This document shows positions 54,701 to 64,000 of a stretch of 64,000 nt of DNA, piece by piece; position 1 is the first letter of the stretch, and every line of letters begins with the position of its first letter. The position numbers and the translations under genes are program-made. Under the pieces are notes generated by a model. That model was not told the DNA's origin and did no database searches. It worked only from the letters and a program-made list of their open reading frames with translations. Where the stretch lies: assembly GCF_003072645.1 (NCBI RefSeq), contig NZ_CP028897.1, positions 1,563,658 to 1,627,657 on the forward strand. Direction: 5' to 3'. The DNA comes from Dongshaea marina. Lineage in GTDB: Bacteria > Pseudomonadota > Gammaproteobacteria > Enterobacterales > Aeromonadaceae.

Positions 54701-55146
54701 ACCAGATCCATTTTGAGGCACTGCCGATCGATGTAAATCCCGGAGCCAAGCAAAAGCCTTATCAATCGACCCTGACGCTGCAATGTACGGATGCGCCCCA
54801 GCAGCTTGAGAACTTTAACTATCCAACCTCTGCGACCTTTACCTGGAAGCCGAAAAGCTGTGGCACAACACGTCTTGAGATCGACTTTAATGGTCTGGAG
54901 CTGACCAAGACCTGGCAGGGCAAACAGGGTTTCCAGCAGTTCCTGCAGGCGTTTCGTAGTGGCCAGGTGGACTTTACCTCTGCTGATTTTCCCGATAAAG
55001 CCCAGTTTCTTCAGGAGCTTGGGATCCAGTGGATTCGGGCTAAGTATCAGATCGATGGTGCCTTGCCGATCTTGTCTTTGGTCAAGGGAGATAAGCTGGC
55101 GATCCCTCTGGAGATCACTCAGTGTCAGGGAGGCTTAGGGAGCTGA
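51745..55146 (+). CDS. tssM: T6SS inner-membrane protein TssM (IcmF family)
   Basis: A 1133-residue protein of the normal IcmF length. Two N-terminal helices (about residues 6-28 and 35-52), a cytosolic NTPase-like domain with a Walker A GESDSGKSS at about 127 and a third helix (LTLVTVLLLSFATVGILSLG, about 420) are visible. The large periplasmic part ends in a beta domain that contacts TssJ. GGAGA lies before the ATG, and tssL ends 17 bases upstream. No frameshift. Confidence 0.96.
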   Translation: MGKFFWGLLKWLLLCVLIGLVAGGVFYLVKIYEWPWWVGGIALAGIAGLVALGILLRRYLLRHREKQFVERIVESDARRIAEAQQIHKLRYQELQQRWLDAVNTLRSSRLRKQGNPLYVLPWYLVFGESDSGKSSAISHCGLTSVLSKVGPVAGVSSTHNCDWWFFEEAVVLDTAGRYAVPINDHEDEQEWLDFLVLLARYRKREPVNGIMITLPADKLLKGRELDLQEYGRYIGARLDRLTRVMGARIPVYLMITKADQIYGFVDYASGLSLEEKRQGFGYTNSAELPVSQLIPAALDDMVKRLNRQLIKERPSHVGSGRLALASELGLLAEPIKEFCNSAFGHQNYHEAALLRGLYLTSAMQPGEQTSLTLGEMSVSRESDKSEGLFLYDLFARLLPEDRNLFEPISEFLRWRTLTSNLTLVTVLLLSFATVGILSLGYIDSDHSIRTLDKQLKKTMAVQGSVEQEILSLQALQQTMDEVQQDQSQWYLPKLTLQDPVYEALDRGHRYFVKRFEKKVLDPINNQLLRQVQKMGSDASFVAVGDAADHLSWQLSVIQARLKGNSLPGLSGWAKGNKSLAGVDVEYQNAFARLFVSYVRWQSEPQQLYDLASITRLRLSQVLATRTDLYWVTRWASDKVSGVSASDFWQLPLSKSLKVPGAYTEKGNELINTLLTQILDTSGLADIQDRIKRFKTWYGLRYVQHWKQFNKDFVASGQNLSSADRKLIALTLNNQNNPFISLQRRTLKELSVIQDLVKVNLSSLRLSQGIIDSYWAHQEKGASGVISQGRQLFSSAVTGAQETDPKYFQLLSQGEKYYQLLEKGLTSMLPSVSSEAGAAQSMGKIFSYSGGGTGPTQAYTAVQKLKQLFSEKEQVLSINGAQVFQNMYQFIMDTGLDLAACRLQSEWESDLYGALKYIPQSEQRSRLFSSDGLLSKFLSGPAKPFIELQADGWHPASYQGLQLPFKRDFFNFIEQGSYLEAETKDSYQIHFEALPIDVNPGAKQKPYQSTLTLQCTDAPQQLENFNYPTSATFTWKPKSCGTTRLEIDFNGLELTKTWQGKQGFQQFLQAFRSGQVDFTSADFPDKAQFLQELGIQWIRAKYQIDGALPILSLVKGDKLAIPLEITQCQGGLGS

Positions 55147-55148
55147 TT

Positions 55149-55493
55149 ATGCTGTTATTACGAAAATTGCCCTATGTCATCTTCGGACTATGGATACTCG
55201 GGGTTGTGTTGATCCTGATTGTTGCGGTTCGCGGGAGTGACCACTCATTTAGTGAGATCCGCGCCGATGTCATGATTGAGGAGCTGGCTAATCTCTCCCA
55301 TCAGCTGCTGGGGGGGCATAATCGCAATGCCCCTCTGTCCGATGCTCAGGTATTGTTGGAGCAGCATCAGTCGCTGGCGCACCGGGTTTCCAAGCGCAGG
55401 CAAGCACACGCTTTGGCTCCGCGACAATCTTCCGGGAAGTTAGGGCTCCCCCAGCCTGTCGCGGCGAGCCTGGTGCATCAGCATACGGTGTGA
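55149..55493 (+). CDS. Small membrane protein downstream of tssM
   Basis: The ATG at 55149, two bases after the tssM stop, gives 114 residues. One strong membrane helix (LPYVIFGLWILGVVLILIVA, about 8-27) is followed by a polar tail with two helices. The last 30 residues are basic with Pro/Ala/Gln. Position and spacing point to co-translation with tssM. It does not match any core Tss protein I know; it may be an accessory envelope-complex protein. Confidence 0.6.
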   Translation: MLLLRKLPYVIFGLWILGVVLILIVAVRGSDHSFSEIRADVMIEELANLSHQLLGGHNRNAPLSDAQVLLEQHQSLAHRVSKRRQAHALAPRQSSGKLGLPQPVAASLVHQHTV

Positions 55494-55589
55494 ATTTATA
55501 ATCTCAGGTAATCCCCGGCAGCGCCGGGGAGACTTGCCTTGTGCACTAAGCGTTATTACGCATCCCCGTCATTCGAGAGCTTTTCGTTT

Positions 55590-56000
55590 GCAGCTGTGCT
55601 GCAAAACAATGTCGGGGGTTCCGATGCATATGGATATGCGAATGCAGCGATAACCAGGGATGGGGTTAGCTGCCGACAGCACATTACTTTTGTATCGCCA
55701 AAAGTAATCAAAAACTCACTCCGCGCTGCGAATTTATCATCCCTGATAAATCTCCCCAGCTCGATATCCTATCTCGCGTTACGTTGCTCTGGGAGCAACT
55801 TCGCCCCTCCGCAGAGCTGCGCCACTCGGCATCCTGCCTCGAACTGAAACAACTCTATATAGAGCTCGCCTCGTTGCTCGATAATGGGATTTTAGGCCCC
55901 TTTGATTCGCGCCGAAGAATCATCCTGTGACTTGAAGTCGAGCTGCATGGACACTGCGAGTGCGCAGCCACCATAAGCTTCCGGCTTGAGCTGTGGTTAT
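55590..56000. repeat. Mosaic intergenic repeat, copy F
   Basis: Contains GATGCATATGGATATGCGAA (55623-55642) and AGCGATAACCAGGGATGG (55647-55664), the palindrome TTACTTTTG-TATCGC-CAAAAGTAA (55684-55707), and ATTTATCATCCCTGATAAAT (55731-55750), which recurs at 57711-57730 with one or two changes. A following part (CCCCTTTGATTCGCGCCGAA, about 55897-55916) recurs near 25392 and 62660. Confidence 0.8.
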
Positions 56001-56151
56001 TTAACTCCCAATGGTAATCGCCTGTCTCAAGTGGATTTTTTTGAGGCCCTTTTTTATGCAAATTTTATCCAAAGCAGATAAACCCGGATGGAGATTTTAT
56101 CTGAATGCCTGCTACTTTTTGATACCCCGAATTCAAGGAGTGAAGGTAAAT

Positions 56152-56244
56152 ATGTTAAATCCGGGATGGCTGGTGGCTTGCCTGATCTTTGGCATCTGGT
56201 TAATGACGGTATCCGTCGTGGTCTACGAGAGTGTGGCTCTTTAA
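56152..56244 (+). CDS. Possible 30-residue single-pass membrane microprotein
   Basis: The ATG at 56152 has AAGGAGTGAAGG upstream (12-15 bases; a second AAGG is closer). It encodes MLNPGWLVACLIFGIWLMTV and a short polar end, that is, one membrane helix. The same frame is open further upstream to 56011. It lies between tssM's downstream gene and the fourth fibre-like gene, so it may belong to the T6SS transcript. Evidence is composition and ribosome site only. Confidence 0.4.
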   Translation: MLNPGWLVACLIFGIWLMTVSVVVYESVAL

Positions 56245-56268
56245 TCTGAGGGTAGGGGAGAGGCGACA

Positions 56269-56928
56269 ATGAGTGCAGCTGCTTCGATTCGTCACGATGG
56301 CACCATGAGTGCCGAGGGCTCGGGAGATTTTATTTTGCGGGCCCATCGCAAATTCTGCTATCTGCAGGGGGCGGAGATTGGGGTCAATCTGGGGTTTAAG
56401 AGTTATAACGTCCTGGGTTGGCAGCTTAATGTCACAGGGATTGCCAATACCGAGGTGAATCTTGGGCTTAAAAACACCCTGACGCTGGGAAAGGAGAGAA
56501 ACTTTGCGACCGGTGAGGAAAAAGCGCGGCTCGAGACATTGAATGCCGATCTAAAAAACACCACTGTGATTGCTGAGATGGACTCAGCGATTGCAGCCAA
56601 TCAGACGGTGGCACTTAAAGAGGTGAAAACTGTTGCAGATCAGACGACTGCTCTTGGGATAAGTCTTGAGCAACAAGGGCAATCGATGAAACATAGCATC
56701 TCCAGAATAGATAAAGTTGAAGAAAGCATCTCCAACACACTGTCAAAAGTTGAAAAGATCGGTAGTAGAGTGAGTTCGACCGAAGTTGAGCTTACACAAG
56801 GCAAATCACAGTTGAAAAAGGTGGACTCCAAGCTCGAAACCCTGAGCACCAAGCTTGAAAATACCAAGACCACAATTTTTGCCGGGAAAGTGCAGCTGGT
56901 GGATTGTAATGTGACTGTTTACGCATAA
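56269..56928 (+). CDS. Fibre-like protein 4: diverged beta module and coiled coil
   Basis: A 219-residue protein, distant from its three relatives after vgrG but of the same family. Residues 22-76 correspond to the shared module (FCYLQGAEIGVNLGFKSYNV, then NVTGIANTEVNLGLKNTLTL). Residues 85-200 form a coiled coil (QQGQSMKHSISRIDKVEESI, TKLENTKTTI) and the end is a short beta-like cap (GKVQLVDCNVTVYA). No Ig-like domain, no signal peptide. AGGGGAGAGG lies before the ATG. It closes the T6SS locus. Confidence 0.7.
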   Translation: MSAAASIRHDGTMSAEGSGDFILRAHRKFCYLQGAEIGVNLGFKSYNVLGWQLNVTGIANTEVNLGLKNTLTLGKERNFATGEEKARLETLNADLKNTTVIAEMDSAIAANQTVALKEVKTVADQTTALGISLEQQGQSMKHSISRIDKVEESISNTLSKVEKIGSRVSSTEVELTQGKSQLKKVDSKLETLSTKLENTKTTIFAGKVQLVDCNVTVYA

Positions 56929-56949
56929 AGGGTAGGTTGGTTTTTGTCC

Positions 56950-58100
56950 TCCGGACGGATATTTATGGCTTTGCCATATAGCCGTATTCGCCCGGTGGTC
57001 GAGTTACTTTGCTATCGCTCAAAGCAACCAAAGACTCACTCTGGAAAGATGCCCCTATGTCCCTATAGGCTCCTCCAGCTCAGCATCCTGCTTCTCGCTT
57101 CATTGCTACGCCATTACCCCCAAACATCGACCTGCATGGCTCGGCATCCTGCCTCGAAATAATAAAAACACCAAAAAGCATATAAGCTACCTTAGAAGCT
57201 AAATCGAAGAGAGGAAGTTCTCCCCCCGTTAGTGAGCGCTGAGGCGAGCTGTGGAGGATTAAGGTTTAGCGATAGGGATATCGCGAGAGCTTAGCCATCA
57301 CAGGGACGTGATGTCTAAGCGGTGCCTTCATCCTTAGGGGAGCCGAGGGTTAAGCGAAACCCGGGGCGCGAGGGGATTCATAAGGGGAAGAGCGCCTTCC
57401 CCTTATGGCTCTGTCGGGAGACCCCGACAATCATGCAACTTGCTGCAAACAGCCATCCGCGGGATAAAAATAAGGCTCTGTTTGACCTGCGGTCAGCAGT
57501 GTGTGCCTGTGGCACAATGGTCGGGCTGCCGACTGCAGCCAAAGGGGATTGCTTGTCCAACCCCCTCTGTACTCCCAAGGACACCCCGGTATTTGAATCG
57601 ATGACCTGCGGTCAGCTTCTCTGTTCCTGGGGCACAAATGTCGGGGGCGCCCGACAGCGCCCTACTTTTGAATCGCCAAAAGTAGGCAATATCTCGCTTC
57701 GCACTGTGCATTTATCATCCCAGATAAATCTCCCCAGCTCGATGTCCTATCTCGCGTTACGTTGCTTTGAGAGCAACTTCACCCCTCCACAGAGCTGCGC
57801 GGTTCGGCATCCTGCCTCTACCAGATAAAAAACCAAGATTACTTCTATAACTGATCCGAAGATCTGAAGTTTACTCCCCCGTAAGCGAGCGCCGAGGCGA
57901 ACCGTAGAGGATTCAGTTCGAATCACATGGATGTGATGAGAGCTTAGCTGCGACAGGGAACTGCTGCCGTCCCTGACTCTCGTTCCATTGGCACAATCCC
58001 TGTGCGGCAGGAGTTGCGCCTAAGCTGTGCCTTCATCCTTAGGGGAGCCGAGGATAAAGCGAGATCCGGGGCGCGAGGGGAAAAAGTCAGCTTTTTACAG
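56950..58100. repeat. Mosaic intergenic repeats, copies G and H
   Basis: About 1.2 kb without a supported gene between the T6SS locus and purL. Module 1 is at 56964-57160, with a palindrome at 57004-57027. Module 2 appears at 57229-57440 and again at 57878-58090, the second copy carrying an extra insert (57948-58020). Between them lie an inverted AAGGACACCCCGGTATTTGA element (57577-57596) and the palindrome CTACTTTTG-AATCGC-CAAAAGTAG (57662-57685). The last 100 bases before purL are unique and should hold its promoter. Confidence 0.8.
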
Positions 58101-58216
58101 GTTCTAGCAGCAAAAAGCAGGCAAATCACGATTTACTGTCGACTTGTGGCCTGCTGTTTTCTTATAATGGCGCGGATTTCATTATCCCCCACATGAAAAT
58201 CTGGTGAATCGTACAT

Positions 58217-61200
58217 ATGGAAATTTTAACAGGCTCTATTGCACTGTCTTCGTTTCGGGCTGATAAGCTGTTGCGCACCCTGGGTGAGCAGGAGGTCAGG
58301 GTCCGAAGCATAACCGCCCACTATCTGTTCTTCTGCGAGTTAAATGCGCCCCTTGAAGAGCAGGAACGAGACAAGCTGACAAGGCTTTTGACCGACTCGA
58401 ATTCCCAACAACATCCCCCCAGCTCTTCAAACTCTCTTCAACTTCTTTGCGTCCCACGCCCCGGCACCATCTCCCCCTGGTCTTCTAAAGCGACCGACAT
58501 TGCTCACAACTGTGGCTTAACCCATATCCAGCGCATCGAGCGCGGTATTCTCTACCAGATAGACTCAGAACATCCCCTGGATGAGAACGAATCCTCCATT
58601 CTCAAGTCGGTACTGCACGATCCCATGATGGAGGTGGTGTTTGAGCAGATTGATGATGCCAGGGCTTTGTTTAGTGAACACCAACCTCAATCCTTTGCCT
58701 CTGTACCGCTGCTTAAAGAGGGGCGCAGCGCCATCGAGCGGGCTAACCTCTCCCTGGGACTGGCTCTTAATGAAGAAGAGATCGATTACCTGAGTGAGAA
58801 GTTCACCGCCTTGGGTCGTGATCCCCATGATATCGAGCTCTATATGTTTGCCCAGGCAAACTCGGAGCATTGCCGACATAAGATCTTTAACGCCAGCTGG
58901 ACCATTGATGGCATCGAGCAGTCTAAATCCCTGTTCTCGATGATCAAGAACACCTATAAGCAGTGTCCGGAGCATGTGTTGTCGGCTTATCGTGACAATG
59001 CTGCGGTCATGGAGGGGGGAGAAGCCGGACGTTTCTTCCCGGATCCCGATTGCGGGCGCTATCGCTATCATCATGAGGCGATGCCGATTTTGATGAAGGT
59101 GGAGACCCATAACCACCCGACGGCAATCTCACCCTGGCCGGGCGCTGCTACCGGTGCCGGCGGTGAAATTCGTGATGAGGGGGCGACCGGGCGAGGCTCA
59201 AAGCCCAAAGCGGGCCTGACCGGATTTTCTGTATCTAACCTCAATATTCCCGGCTATCACATGCCATGGGAAGAGAACTATCCGATGCCGGGGCACCTGA
59301 CTTCCCCTCTGGATATCATGTTGGAAGCCCCGCTGGGTGGCGCCGGTTTTAATAACGAATTTGGCCGCCCGAATCTGACCGGTTACTTCCGAACTTACCA
59401 GGAGTGGCTGCCAACGGCAGAAGGGCGTGAGCGCCGGGGTTATATCAAGCCGGTGATGCTGGCCGGAGGCATGGGTAACATCCGTGCCGAGCACGTGGAA
59501 AAGGGTGAAGTACCTGCCGGTTCTAAGCTGATTGTGCTGGGCGGCCCGGCGATGAATATCGGCCTTGGCGGAGGGGCTGCTTCCTCCATGGCTTCGGGCC
59601 AGTCGGATCAGGCTCTGGATTTTGCCTCGGTGCAGCGGGATAACCCTGAGGTGGAGCGTCGCTGCCAGGAGGTGATCGATCGCTGCTGGCAGATGGGGGA
59701 TGAGAACCCGATCCTGTTTATCCATGATGTGGGTGCGGGTGGTCTTTCCAATGCGATGCCTGAGCTGGTCTCGGATGCGGGACGGGGCGGGAAGTTTGAG
59801 CTTCGCGATATCGCCTGTGATGAGCCAGGCATGAGCCCGCTTGAGATCTGGTGTAATGAATCTCAGGAGCGTTATGTGCTGGCGGTTTCTCCAGATCAGC
59901 TGGAGCTTTTCAGCGCACTGTGTGAGCGTGAGCGAGCGCCTTTTGCGGTTATCGGTGAGGCAACCGAAGAGCAGCAGTTGCTCCTCAATGATGAGCTCTT
60001 CGATAATCAGCCCATTGACCTGCCGCTGGATCTGCTGCTGGGTTCGACGCCCAAGATGGAGCTGGATGTAACCCGCCGCGAGATCCCGGCCAAGCCTCTT
60101 AAGCTGGGTGGTCTGAGCCTGGGCGAAGCGGCGGAGCGAGTACTGCGCCTGCCTGTGGTGGCGGATAAGAGCTTTTTGATCACCATAGGGGATCGCAGTG
60201 TTACCGGGCTGGTGGCCCGAGATCAGATGGTGGGTCCCTGGCAGGTGCCGGTCGCTAATTGTGCGGTGACCGCAGCCTCCTACGATAGCTACCTGGGTGA
60301 GGCGATGGCCGTGGGTGAGCGGGCTCCCCTGGCACTGCTCAACCATGGTGCCTCGGCCCGAATGGCGGTGACAGAGGCGCTGACCAATCTGGCGTCTGCT
60401 ATGGTGGGGCCACTTAACCGGGTGAAGCTTTCTGCAAACTGGATGTCTGCACCCCATCACCCGGGAGAGGGAGCGGGTCTCTATGAGGCGGTCAAGGCGA
60501 TCGGCGAGGAGCTGTGCCCCGAGCTTGAGCTGACCATTCCTGTGGGTAAAGACTCGATGTCGATGCAGACCCGCTGGCAGGAGGGGGATGAGAAGATGCA
60601 GGAGACGGCGCCCCTGTCTCTGGTGATCTCAGCCTTTGCTCCGGTCCAGGATATTCGTAAGACGGTGACGCCACAGCTTCGCACCGATGCAGGGGATAGC
60701 TGCCTCATCCTGGTTGACCTTGGAAATGGTCGCGATCGGATGGGCGGCTCAGCCCTGGCTCAGGTGTGTCGTCAGGTGGGCGATGAGGCGCCGGATCTGG
60801 ATCATCCGGCCCAGCTTAAGGGACTGTTCGATGGCGTTCAGTCGCTGATTAAGGATGATTACCTGCTGGCTTATCATGACCGCAGTGATGGCGGCCTGTT
60901 TGCCACCCTGTGCGAGATGGCTTTTGCCGGAGCAACGGGGATCAATGTCGAGCTGGATCAGCTCAATGATGATGACTTCCTGGCTCTGTTCAGTGAAGAG
61001 GCGGGAGCCGTGATCCAGGTGCGCCGTCAGGACAAAGAAAAGGTGCTGACCACTCTGGCGGGCCATGGGTTAGCCGGATGTGTTCATACCATAGGTGGTC
61101 TGAATCGGGATCAGCAGATCCGCTTTACCCGGGGTGGCCATGAGCGCTTTGTGGCACCGCGCACCCAGCTTCGCGGGATCTGGTCTGAGACCAGCTTCCA

Positions 61201-62113
61201 GATGCAGCAGCTCAGAGATAACCCTGAGTGTGCCAGTTCTGAGCAGGAGGTTCGAGTCGATGCCAATGATCCGGGGATGTCGGTCTTTTTGAGCTTTGAT
61301 CCGGCTGAAGATGTGGCGGCGCCTTATATTGCCAAGGGACTGCAGCCTCAGCTGGCGGTGCTGCGAGAGCAGGGGGTCAACTCACAGAGCGAGATGGCCG
61401 CAGCTTTTGACCGGGCTGGCTTTGATGCCGTCGATGTGCATATGAGTGATTTCCTGAGCGGGCGCCATACCCTGGATCAGTTCAAGGGACTGGCAGTCTG
61501 CGGTGGCTTCTCCTACGGGGATGTGCTGGGGGCAGGCCAGGGTTGGGCAAAATCAATTTTGTTTAACAACGCCCTGAGCGATCAGTTTGCAGAGTTCTTT
61601 GCGCGCCCTGATAGCTTTACCCTGGGGATCTGTAATGGCTGCCAGATGCTCTCTCATCTCAAGTCACTGATCCCCGGAGCCGAGTTGTGGCCATCTTTCG
61701 TGCGTAACCGCTCCGATAGCTTTGAGGCGCGAAGCTCACTGGTTGAGATCCAGCAGTCCCCATCTTTGTTCCTCAGAGGCATGGCGGGAAGTCGCCTGCC
61801 GATTGCGGTTGCCCATGGTGAAGGGCAGGTCGAGGCTTCAGCCGAGCAGTTGGCGGCTCTGGAGGCGGGCAATCAGGTTGCGGTGCGCTTCGTGGATAAC
61901 CATGGACAGCCCACCGAGCGTTATCCCTATAACCCGAATGGTTCCTTTGGCGGGATCACCGGAGTGACCAGCACCGATGGTCGTGCCACCATCATGATGC
62001 CACACCCTGAGCGGGTATTCCGGGCGGTTGCCAACTCATGGTATCCGGCTGAGTGGGGTGAAGATGGCGGCTGGATGCGGATGTTCCGTAATGCACGGGC
62101 TAACATCGGCTAA
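58217..62113 (+). CDS. purL: Phosphoribosylformylglycinamidine synthase PurL
   Basis: A 1298-residue large-type FGAM synthase, the fourth step of purine synthesis (FGAR + Gln + ATP to FGAM), matching the 1295-residue E. coli enzyme. The N-terminal PurS-like region ([19 protein letters not shown]), the synthase domain with [12 protein letters not shown] and [22 protein letters not shown], and the C-terminal glutaminase are complete. In the glutaminase GICNGCQML has the nucleophile Cys near residue 1139, and PHPER supplies His/Glu. Single gene with a terminator. Intact reading frame over 3.9 kb. Confidence 0.98.
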   Translation: MEILTGSIALSSFRADKLLRTLGEQEVRVRSITAHYLFFCELNAPLEEQERDKLTRLLTDSNSQQHPPSSSNSLQLLCVPRPGTISPWSSKATDIAHNCGLTHIQRIERGILYQIDSEHPLDENESSILKSVLHDPMMEVVFEQIDDARALFSEHQPQSFASVPLLKEGRSAIERANLSLGLALNEEEIDYLSEKFTALGRDPHDIELYMFAQANSEHCRHKIFNASWTIDGIEQSKSLFSMIKNTYKQCPEHVLSAYRDNAAVMEGGEAGRFFPDPDCGRYRYHHEAMPILMKVETHNHPTAISPWPGAATGAGGEIRDEGATGRGSKPKAGLTGFSVSNLNIPGYHMPWEENYPMPGHLTSPLDIMLEAPLGGAGFNNEFGRPNLTGYFRTYQEWLPTAEGRERRGYIKPVMLAGGMGNIRAEHVEKGEVPAGSKLIVLGGPAMNIGLGGGAASSMASGQSDQALDFASVQRDNPEVERRCQEVIDRCWQMGDENPILFIHDVGAGGLSNAMPELVSDAGRGGKFELRDIACDEPGMSPLEIWCNESQERYVLAVSPDQLELFSALCERERAPFAVIGEATEEQQLLLNDELFDNQPIDLPLDLLLGSTPKMELDVTRREIPAKPLKLGGLSLGEAAERVLRLPVVADKSFLITIGDRSVTGLVARDQMVGPWQVPVANCAVTAASYDSYLGEAMAVGERAPLALLNHGASARMAVTEALTNLASAMVGPLNRVKLSANWMSAPHHPGEGAGLYEAVKAIGEELCPELELTIPVGKDSMSMQTRWQEGDEKMQETAPLSLVISAFAPVQDIRKTVTPQLRTDAGDSCLILVDLGNGRDRMGGSALAQVCRQVGDEAPDLDHPAQLKGLFDGVQSLIKDDYLLAYHDRSDGGLFATLCEMAFAGATGINVELDQLNDDDFLALFSEEAGAVIQVRRQDKEKVLTTLAGHGLAGCVHTIGGLNRDQQIRFTRGGHERFVAPRTQLRGIWSETSFQMQQLRDNPECASSEQEVRVDANDPGMSVFLSFDPAEDVAAPYIAKGLQPQLAVLREQGVNSQSEMAAAFDRAGFDAVDVHMSDFLSGRHTLDQFKGLAVCGGFSYGDVLGAGQGWAKSILFNNALSDQFAEFFARPDSFTLGICNGCQMLSHLKSLIPGAELWPSFVRNRSDSFEARSSLVEIQQSPSLFLRGMAGSRLPIAVAHGEGQVEASAEQLAALEAGNQVAVRFVDNHGQPTERYPYNPNGSFGGITGVTSTDGRATIMMPHPERVFRAVANSWYPAEWGEDGGWMRMFRNARANIG

Positions 62114-62156
62114 TGGTTTAAGCGGCTCAGCCCTATGGACTGAAGTCAGGTGAAAA

Positions 62157-62184
62157 GGGGCAGCTTAGGCTGCCTCTTTTTTAT
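62157..62184 (+). terminator. Rho-independent terminator of purL
   Basis: GGCAGC-TTAG-GCTGCC with flanking G-T pairs forms the stem and is followed by TCTTTTTTT, about 45 bases after the purL stop codon. Confidence 0.85.
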
Positions 62185-62249
62185 CCAGCGGATGACTTCT
62201 TTATTTATACCTACGGCACAAACAACCATTGAGAATGATAAAAGGCTTT

Positions 62250-62945
62250 TGTTCGCTATTGGTACAAAGCCAACCTTTTATATCCTGCGGATGGCTATTT
62301 GCCACTATGTGGCAATTGTCGGTCTCGCCCGACAGCGAGCAAAGGGGCAAACGCCTTTCCCCTTTGCAATCCCCTCGCGCCCCAGCACCTCGCTGAACCC
62401 TCGATTCACCTAAGGATTAAGGCACCACTTAGCCATCACATCCCTGTGATGGCTAAGCTCTCGCGATATCCCTATCGCTCAACCTAAATCCTTAACGGTT
62501 CACCTCAGCGCTCGCTAACGGGGAGGTGAACCCTCTCTTCGATTTGATAGCTGAGGTGCTGTTCAGTGCCTCTTGAAATTTTATGTTTTCAGCGCTGAAA
62601 CCAGAACAGAGAAAAAATTTAGATATCACCACTGAGCTAACTGACTGGGATTTTTGGCCCCGTTTATTTGCGCCGAATGGTTCATTGTTGATGAACGTAT
62701 CAATCACATGGATGTGATTGAAGGGCAGCCAGAATAGGGACGTTCTGTCTGTCCGTTAGTGAATCTGATGAAGCATGAGGATGAAGCAAATACCGGGGTG
62801 TCCTTGGGAGTGAAGAGGGTATTGGACAAGCAATACCCTCTTCCCGCCGCCGCTCGGTAGCGGCAAATGTGCCATAGGCACAAAACCGCCGACCGCAGGT
62901 CAAATGATGGAGGTTCGCTTTGTACTAACAGCGAACCTCCATTTG
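62250..62945. repeat. Mosaic intergenic repeats, copies I and J
   Basis: About 0.7 kb without a supported gene. An inverted module 2 occupies about 62315-62525 (CGACAGCGAGCAAAGGGG; TCAGCGCTCGCTAACGGGG). AAATACCGGGGTGTCCTTGG (62788-62807) and the adjacent GTATTGGACAAGCAATACC hairpin (62820-62838) match 25648-25710. The block GTGCCATAGGCACAAAA...GAGGTTCGCTTTGTAC (62869-62925) matches 25115-25170. The same modules thus appear in different order and orientation at different sites. Confidence 0.8.
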
Positions 62946-62973
62946 TGCGACGTCTGACTGAACGGATGTTTCC

Positions 62974-63720
62974 CTAGATACACATTCTTGGGTAGAGTGA
63001 AAACTTAGGGTACTCATCGAGGCTATCTAAGTTTTTCTTCATCAGGAATCGTAATTTACCTGAGCAGACCACCTTTTTATAATTCGTATCAAAATGCTTC
63101 TTGAGTGCCGCCCCTTTGCTGGTATCGCTAAATCCCACAAAGGTTGGGTCTGAGAAAGCGTTGATGATGACTCTGGGCTCGGGCTTGATGTCAAACTCAC
63201 TCAGGGCTTCATAGTCTGCGGCATACCCTATGACGGCATCTACTTCATTCGCTCGCAGCTGTTTTAGTTGTTTGACTAGGTCATTTGACTCTGAATACTT
63301 GAGAGGGATTTTTAGGGCGAGATCCATGCTATAGCCAACCGGCCCGATCAATCTTTTCCCCTTGAGGCTGGCAAGGCTCTTCCATTGTTTTGCGAAAGTT
63401 GCCGATAAAATCAGGTCAAAACGCTCCTCTTCCAGTGGGTAGTGGCTCAAGATCAACCCTGGCAGTTTGTCTGTCCTGGCGATTCCCATAACAAGGTCCG
63501 CCTTCTTCTCGGATACTGATTCTATTGAGTCCTCAAAGGGTTCCGGATCGATTGAGAGCTGATATTCAGGAGCATGGAAGACCTCATGCAGGATATCGGC
63601 ATAGTATCCACTTCCATCACTATTGAAATATCCCTGCCACAGATCCGAGACTGCGCGAACGGACTGGGCCGCTGTTGGCCAGCAAATCAATGACATAGCA
63701 AGAATTATGATAAGACGCAT
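62974..63720 (-). CDS. Periplasmic solute-binding-like protein (SBP_bac_3 type)
   Basis: The start at 63720 begins a clear signal peptide (MRLIIILAMSLICWPTAAQS, cleavage near residue 18); an upstream ATG would put 18 charged residues before it. The 248-residue protein has the two-lobe pattern of type II binding proteins: GYYADILHEVF, ADLVMGIARTDKLPGLILSH, LASLKGKRLIGPVGYSMDLA, and a C-terminal helix ending KKNLDSL. No transporter permease or ATPase is adjacent, so it may be a stand-alone sensor or binding protein. The ligand is unknown; amino-acid-like solutes are usual for the family. Confidence 0.75.
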   Translation of the reverse strand: MRLIIILAMSLICWPTAAQSVRAVSDLWQGYFNSDGSGYYADILHEVFHAPEYQLSIDPEPFEDSIESVSEKKADLVMGIARTDKLPGLILSHYPLEEERFDLILSATFAKQWKSLASLKGKRLIGPVGYSMDLALKIPLKYSESNDLVKQLKQLRANEVDAVIGYAADYEALSEFDIKPEPRVIINAFSDPTFVGFSDTSKGAALKKHFDTNYKKVVCSGKLRFLMKKNLDSLDEYPKFSLYPRMCI

Positions 63721-63840
63721 CCCTTTGCCCTCTCTGGTTGCTACCCTAATTATATAAGGAGTAAGCTTATTCATGGAATCACACCAATGAACTTGAGGTT
63801 TCCCCCGGCTTTTAAAGTCATTGATTCTGGGAAAGCTAGA

Positions 63841-64000
63841 ATGAAAAATGCTTTATTGATCATAATGTTACTTGGCATAACCCCATTACTATCCGGATGT
63901 TTGGAAGGTAAATCTCAGAGGATAAGCCGGGATAGTTTTGGAGATACCTGGCCCTTCACGGTCGACACCGTCGAGCTGCGCTGCATCGGATTTGATAACA
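63841..64000 (+). CDS. Lipoprotein of DUF2511 (YebY-like) type, 5' part only
   Basis: The ATG at 63841 starts a signal peptide (MKNALLIIMLLGITPLLSGC) with lipobox LSGC, Cys20. The mature start SRDSFGDTWPFTVDTVELRC resembles the conserved (F)G-x-x-WPFT...ELxC pattern of DUF2511, as in E. coli YebY. The gene is cut by the window end after 53 codons. An in-frame ATG at 63787 would add 18 residues that do not look like a signal. Confidence 0.6.
   Translation, partial: MKNALLIIMLLGITPLLSGCLEGKSQRISRDSFGDTWPFTVDTVELRCIGFDN

Noticed and set aside
59198..60460. A 420-codon minus-strand frame inside purL
   Set aside because: A shadow of purL; no start signals and no domain similarity.

Overview
The window reads as chromosomal DNA of a facultatively anaerobic gammaproteobacterium. 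The reasons are the adk-hemH-gsk order, maoP (YifE), a long-type QueF, a 1298-residue PurL, a sulA gene behind a consensus E. coli-type LexA box, and FNR-type sites next to anaerobic genes. The make-up would suit Aeromonadales or Vibrionales, but no rRNA or other decisive marker is present, so the genus is not claimed. I found no tRNA, rRNA or CRISPR array.

Layout. 1-2.2 kb: the end of an unknown coiled-coil protein and putP. 2.2-8.1 kb: an accessory stretch with a dispersed repeat, a putative CE-clan cysteine protease (effector-like), an FNR-type site, twelve TGACC units and a duplicated beta-helix lipoprotein. 8.4-17.2 kb: core genes, namely maoP, the anaerobic ribonucleotide reductase operon nrdD-nrdG with a trailing bacteriohemerythrin, a TerC-CBS membrane protein, and adk-hemH-gsk. 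17.5-24.6 kb: a regulator-transporter-queF operon for queuosine, a monooxygenase-like protein, a PAS-LuxR-type regulator, an IS5/IS903-type element with perfect 18-bp ends, and sulA. 24.7-25.9 kb: a mosaic of intergenic repeats. 25.9-27.0 kb: a secreted protein with three DUF2057-like units.

28.2-56.9 kb is a complete type VI secretion (T6SS) locus in the order tssA-B-C-hcp-E-F-G-H-vgrG, three fibre-like coiled-coil proteins, a DUF2169-pentapeptide fusion, a second pentapeptide protein, a PAAR-like tip protein, an unknown protein, tssJ-K-L-M, two small membrane proteins and a fourth fibre-like protein. TssB/TssC form the sheath, Hcp the tube, VgrG and PAAR the tip, TssE/F/G/K and probably TssA the baseplate, TssJ/L/M the envelope complex, and TssH (ClpV) recycles the sheath. 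tssA, tssF (twice), vgrG and the PAAR gene each show a one-base loss, every time in a short homopolymer and every time repairable by one base. Either the sequence has systematic homopolymer errors or the system is decaying.

56.9-64 kb: more mosaic repeats around purL, then a periplasmic solute-binding-like protein and the start of a DUF2511-like lipoprotein cut by the window end.

The least explained parts are the four-member fibre-like family embedded in the T6SS locus, the effector-like protease, the pentanucleotide tract, the mosaic repeats that sit even inside the T6SS operon, and the coupling of an oxygen-binding hemerythrin to the anaerobic reductase.
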